From contig NC_134026.1 in NCBI RefSeq assembly GCF_964204645.1, forward strand, positions 28,414,650-28,478,649: a stretch of DNA of 64,000 bases. Reading direction: 5' to 3'. This document shows positions 59,401 to 64,000 of the stretch, in pieces. The DNA is from Tubulanus polymorphus (lineage: Eukaryota; Nemertea; Palaeonemertea; Tubulaniformes; Tubulanidae). The position numbers and the translations under genes are program-made. Position 1 is the stretch's first letter; the number at the start of each line of letters is the position of its first letter. The notes beneath the pieces are model-generated. The model saw only the letters and a list, made by a program, of their open reading frames with translations, was not told where the DNA came from and did not search any database.

Positions 59401-62400
59401 GATAGTTTACTCTTCAATATATAAACACACTGTTTCCGAGAAAATAGTACGGTATAGAGTGAGTTCTAATTCAACGGATGTGAAATATTAGCAAGCGTTT
59501 TTTTTTTCTGAGTAGGCCTATAAACATAACCAATATATCATTAAAACAACCTCGCTGCTGAGTTCAGAAAAATCCCGATAATAACTCTAAATGTTTGTCC
59601 AAGAAATATTGCAACACAGCGGCTTTTCATGCCTACTGGAAAAGATTGAGATAATACTAGAAAAAACAAGTCGATAATTGGGGATGGATTTTGGAAACAG
59701 AAAAGTTTTATTTCTGTATCGCTTCCAACGGGAACTTTATTATGGTCTTACCTGGTCGACAACACGCCACCGTAAAGATCGAATAATCGCGAAGAACTAA
59801 AACCTAAGAACAATGGTGGGTCAGTGATTAAGATTACCCTACTTGACCCCTGGACCCGTATGACATCAGCAGATCGCGTGACGTAGGCTATAAAACATGG
59901 GGGAGGGGTGATAACAGATTTACCTTGCTTTTAAAAGAGTACACATATGTGGACAAAGAAAAAATTGTACTATGAAAAAATATTGTTTATTTGGATCTCT
60001 TTATTCGTAGCTTCATGTATGTAAAACATCAATACCATCAAACACCTGTGGATTCCGCCGGTTTCGCTAGTCTTTTAGGCAATCAAACAAATCATACTGT
60101 AACTTTCTGGTGTTTCTGGGGATAAGTTTTGATGTGAAACTTGGTGAAACTAACGCGTATGCGTGGAATACGTTCCCTTCACGATCCTCTAGTTAGAGGG
60201 ATACCCGAGAACAATGAATAGATTCTAGTACATGAAAACATTTCAGTGCATATGTCCTGACCATATTTAGTACTTAACCCGCTAGAAATGTCAGATTTCT
60301 GTCTGTACGGCCCGAACAAAAATGTCGTGAGGTATTTACGATTGCGAATATTTGAATACCGGGGTTTCGTTGCACAATCGATATGCAAATAAACTGAAAC
60401 TTTTCTGACACTAAACTACCTTTCAAACTTGTTTTGTACGATCTACTTTCTACCATTCATACTTATTTTGAAGTTTGTAATGACTTCCTTGACTACAGGG
60501 GGCATTGTTCATTCTAAAGACATTTCAAAATTCACTCTAAAATAGGTCACATTGATTAAAATATGAATCTTGTGATTTCAATTGTGCACGACTTTTTAAA
60601 ATGTACTAGAGAGAACTCAAGTGTAAGATAAAAATAATCTTAATTTGTGGTTTTTGTGTCGAGACTAACTATCAATCTTATGTACAAGGAATCATTCGTA
60701 TTTTTAAAATGGCTGATTGCCTTTCACAATCTTTTCGAATACAAAGAATTGAACAATCAGCGGGTCCCAGTCATTTTTTATGGGGCTTGTCGCGTCATAA
60801 AATCAAGTCCAGACGCAATCTAGAAGACAGTTTGCATACTGGTTTCTTACAGAATGACCATAATTTTTATCAGAGAGCTTTTTAGATTGAAAATTAGAAT
60901 TATGATATAATTGAAAACAACAAGACCTAATTATACTGACGAAGAGGGATTACCCGGGATGATAACATTTTCTGAGAAATCGAACAAACATCTGCGAGGC
61001 CGCAGTAATAACTGCAGAGGCGTTAAAATGGTTATTACTGGGAAATGGACGAACGAATCATACGCAACGTAGTTACAATACATCATCATCATCAGATCAT
61101 CATCATTTTATTCAGTGGGGACCGTATTGATATTTGGGCAATGTTCTTGTTATATAGATTTAATCGTATATTTCCATTTTCGATATGATTATTTTCACAT
61201 CATTATATATAACATAACATAGTTCATCTGCTACGGAAACTATTGAATACTGTAAAATGTGATTCTATTCACAGTTCCCGTGTCGTGTGGATTTATAATT
61301 CATTCGCTGATGACCTTTAGTCGAAATCAGAAATCATAAGATTGTTTACATCCGGTGCATATAGTCCCGGTTCACCTCATGACGGCCGCAGTCGTACTTT
61401 AATACTGTTTTTGGTTATAATATATTGAGCCCTATGTGCGGTATTGAATTAAGGAATTCGTTTATATATTCATTTATTTTGCATTGGCGCTTTCTAAACA
61501 ATAACGGTAAACATTCCGGGCCAAAATCCTATTAATTTTGAAATGTTGATTAAGAAATAAAACGTGGCTATCAGACTGTTAAATATCTATTCATAATGAT
61601 TGTGCTATTGCCTCAAATCTTCTTAAGATTATGAAATCTATACACTTCCAATCAACGAAAATAGATTTTCAATAAAATGATATATAATGAAACAATTAAC
61701 TGTTTCGTGGAACAGAAAAACACACTCGTGATTCCTCAATTGTACCGAATTAGCCCGAAAGGCAAAATAATGTCATCTAAACTGGTTAAATAATGATGCA
61801 ATATCGTTCGTCAAAAGTGGTTGACTTATTTTTGCAATTACTAGGTGAGAAAAAATGTTCGTTCAGTGCTAGTGTACTGAGCTCAATGTTATATATATAC
61901 AGCGGCTGCTACGCACGTGGCTGTATATTCAGCAGGTGTCCGATTAACTGATTGAATATTTGATAATATCATAATCTTTGCGTTTACGTGTTCATGTGTG
62001 TATATGTTTATATGGTACCTTGGAGTAATCATTTGATTACTCCCAGATGGCACTAAGGACAACGAGGTACTACATGTATAAAACAATAAATTTGTGTTTA
62101 CTCTCGTAACGATTATGTGTACTTTTTGCAATTCTTTTGAAGAATGACTGAAAACAAGAAAACTAATGTGAGAGTATATTTACGCTTTAAAAAAATGAGA
62201 TATACAATGTATTGCTTAATATATTGTCGATAATGAATGAGATAATCAAGGATAAAAGTTAATTTGAATTCGAAAACATCGACGATTGAATTGACTAGCA
62301 ACCAGTCTAGTCACAATATTGATGACGTATAGTGTACATCCGCTCAAAAATAGTCATCAAATCATTGTACTGAATGACAAAATAAACGCCAATATTCACA

Positions 62401-63491
62401 ATTGTTATTTTCAAGTGCAAAAATTGATGCCGTAGTGCACATCGACTCATACAGTACCCCAAATAACGCATTGTAATAAGCGATGTATAAAAACATCATC
62501 GTAACGGTTTTTACGGCCAGAAAGATGTATCGGTTTTATAATGATGACAAGTATTAGCTTAACATCTGATTAAGAATCGTTTGAAATTGAAATTTCATTC
62601 GTTCATTCGAAATACTCCTATTCAACTAGATAGTAAATTAACACACTGAGTTAGAAAATGTCTTTTATCTGGATTAAGTAGTCGCACAAGTTTCAAACCG
62701 GTTTGAATGATTACACATCGTCGAATACACCATGAACAAAATACTGGCTAAAATATCTCCTTTTTCAGCGAAAAATAATAAGTATGTAAAGTGTGATATT
62801 ATTGCCTTATGCCACATAGCCTCCTATGTTTACTATAACTACTTTCACAGAGAGGATAGAAAATACGACAATATTTCAATCACGTAATTCAATCCATCAA
62901 TATTCAAATGCGCCATCTGAGAAAATAGCCACCAGTACATCATTTTCACGATAATACGTTTTCATATTTAACATTCAATTTGATACATTTTAACTAGAGT
63001 TTGATAATTACGTATCAATTACACAAAAAACAACATAAAGTCCATCGAAATCATATATAGATATATGGACTTCGACTAAAACAAACAAAAATAAGAAAAG
63101 TAAAAAAAATGATAATTTTTGTTTGCGACATTATACGGAAGACACGCGTTGTCTATCGGTCGTGGTTTGTTCGTTTCGAACCCGGTCGTCTCTATACGCC
63201 AGATCGTGTCCTCGACGTTTAACGAGTCACGATCTTAAATAAGTGTACCGAGAGACAATTAATGAAACTCTTAGATAAGATGTAATCAATTAGTTAATCA
63301 TATCCTCACTTGATCATTTCTATTTGATAGATTAGATATAGCTTTAGAGTTATTAGAGTTATGCTCCGTTGTTGAATGTCCTCAGATGCTGAATATATAT
63401 TTCATATCAATGTTGTTAATGATAATGAATCATATATGAATCGTATTTCAACCCTTCATTTGTCTCGTACATTTGTTGCCAATTTGTTGAT
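56459..63491. other. Gene-poor stretch, nothing supportable
   Basis: About 7 kb of AT-rich sequence. Open frames here (57347-57781 plus, 58588-58839 minus, 61889-62131 minus and others) have low-complexity or random composition and no splice-bounded partners. A short TCATCA microsatellite lies at 61081-61111. The 5' UTR exon of the four-TM gene is expected near its right edge. Confidence 0.5.
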
Positions 63492-63665
63492 TTACTGTTC
63501 CAAATATTGCTGCATGTTAAGTACTGGTTTACAAATGAAGCTACAGAGAGCGCTGTTTATATCGGTAGACAACTCGTCAGTACTGATCCTACTCGCGATT
63601 ACCTCCAGACGAACACGGCCGTGTTTATCGGATACGATCTTATCTTCGAAAAACTGTCGTAAGTT
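63492..63665 (-). CDS. Possible last coding exon of a minus-strand gene
   Basis: About 57 codons stay open on the minus strand and read protein-like (FFEDKIVSDKHGRVRLEV, then IASRISTDELSTDINSAL) before a TAA. Base composition is richer in GC than its surroundings. A weak acceptor (TTACGACAG) precedes it. An internal GAG|GTAATC donor could shorten it. No upstream exon was identified before the window ends, and no domain is recognised. Confidence 0.25.
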   Translation of the reverse strand, partial: NLRQFFEDKIVSDKHGRVRLEVIASRISTDELSTDINSALCSFICKPVLNMQQYLEQ

Positions 63666-64000
63666 AGATATTTTTCCAAATGAAGATCTGTCTTCAGTTC
63701 ATTATTTATGTATGTGGTGTCATTTTAACCTAGAAAAGAATTTCCAAAATCTGCTGCATCCACTTTTCACTTCACGTTGACTGATGTTAAAATGCCGCCA
63801 CTGGCTCATGTCATAAAGTCTTGTTATTGTGAACAGATATTTCAAAGAATAGTAATTTTTCATTTCGATATTGCATTCGTTTGTGTTAATGTCTGAAGAA
63901 TTCATGACAACCTTGGATATCCATCTAGTAATAAATAGGAAAATACGATATCTGTACAATGAACAATAACATAAGTACAAACTAACTTTATTGATACAAT

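Noticed and set aside
63165-63240. Possible minus-strand tRNA with a GGTTCGAAAC B-box-like motif
   Set aside because: No A box, acceptor stem or anticodon arm can be built around it.
63376-63780. 134-aa plus-strand frame
   Set aside because: The opposite strand reads more like protein over the same bases. The plus frame has no domain or splice context.

Overview
The window is animal nuclear DNA: AT-rich, with intron-rich split genes, GT-AG splice sites, AATAAA poly(A) signals, a eukaryotic tRNA-Ser and several transposon remnants. A 50-exon BLTP2 gene with mostly short introns, a mosaic Ig/TSP1 protease and Penelope-like ribozyme motifs suggest a marine invertebrate, perhaps a spiralian such as a mollusc. 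That placement is inference. All exon models below were assembled by hand from splice sites, reading phase and, where possible, remembered family sequence. Each full model sums to a multiple of three.

Left third (1-25.8 kb). A short promoter of about 300 bp with YY1-like sites separates the first exon of an unidentified minus-strand gene from BLTP2 (KIAA0100/hobbit, a bridge-like lipid transfer protein), which runs 912-25325 on the plus strand. Intron 3 of BLTP2 holds a nested antisense gene for a small PAN/apple-like protein. The 4.5 kb intron 43 holds about 18 sense-strand stem-loops of miRNA-precursor size. Their stem sequences differ but keep their pairing. This is the most unusual object in the window. 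The 3' introns are loaded with copies of an inverted-repeat element carrying the motif GGTAAAAATCCCC.

Middle (26.5-36.3 kb). Three head-to-tail paralogous genes (here A, B, C; 677, 638 and 619 aa) share seven coding exons and the same intron phases (1,1,0,2,0,1). Each encodes a divergent TIR-like alpha/beta domain, then a beta-rich region resembling ZU5-UPA, then a variable tail. I know of no named family that fits, and the domain names are tentative. They look like a local expansion of cytoplasmic signalling or innate-immune type proteins.

Right half (36.4-64 kb). There follow, in order: a small probably N-myristoylated orphan (-); a single-exon rhodopsin-class GPCR (-); a seven-exon secreted mosaic serine protease (TSP1, Cys-rich, TSP1, Ig, Ig, trypsin domain; -) with a tRNA-Ser(AGA) gene in the opposite strand of one intron; an SLC13-family sodium/carboxylate transporter with 15 coding exons (+), one GC-AG intron and a piggyBac-like MITE; a small secreted C-type-lectin-like protein with a basic tail (+); and a four-TM protein (-). 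From 56.5 kb to the end little is recognisable except a weak coding-like stretch near 63.5 kb. Apart from the nested and antisense arrangements, the genes show no operon-like linkage.
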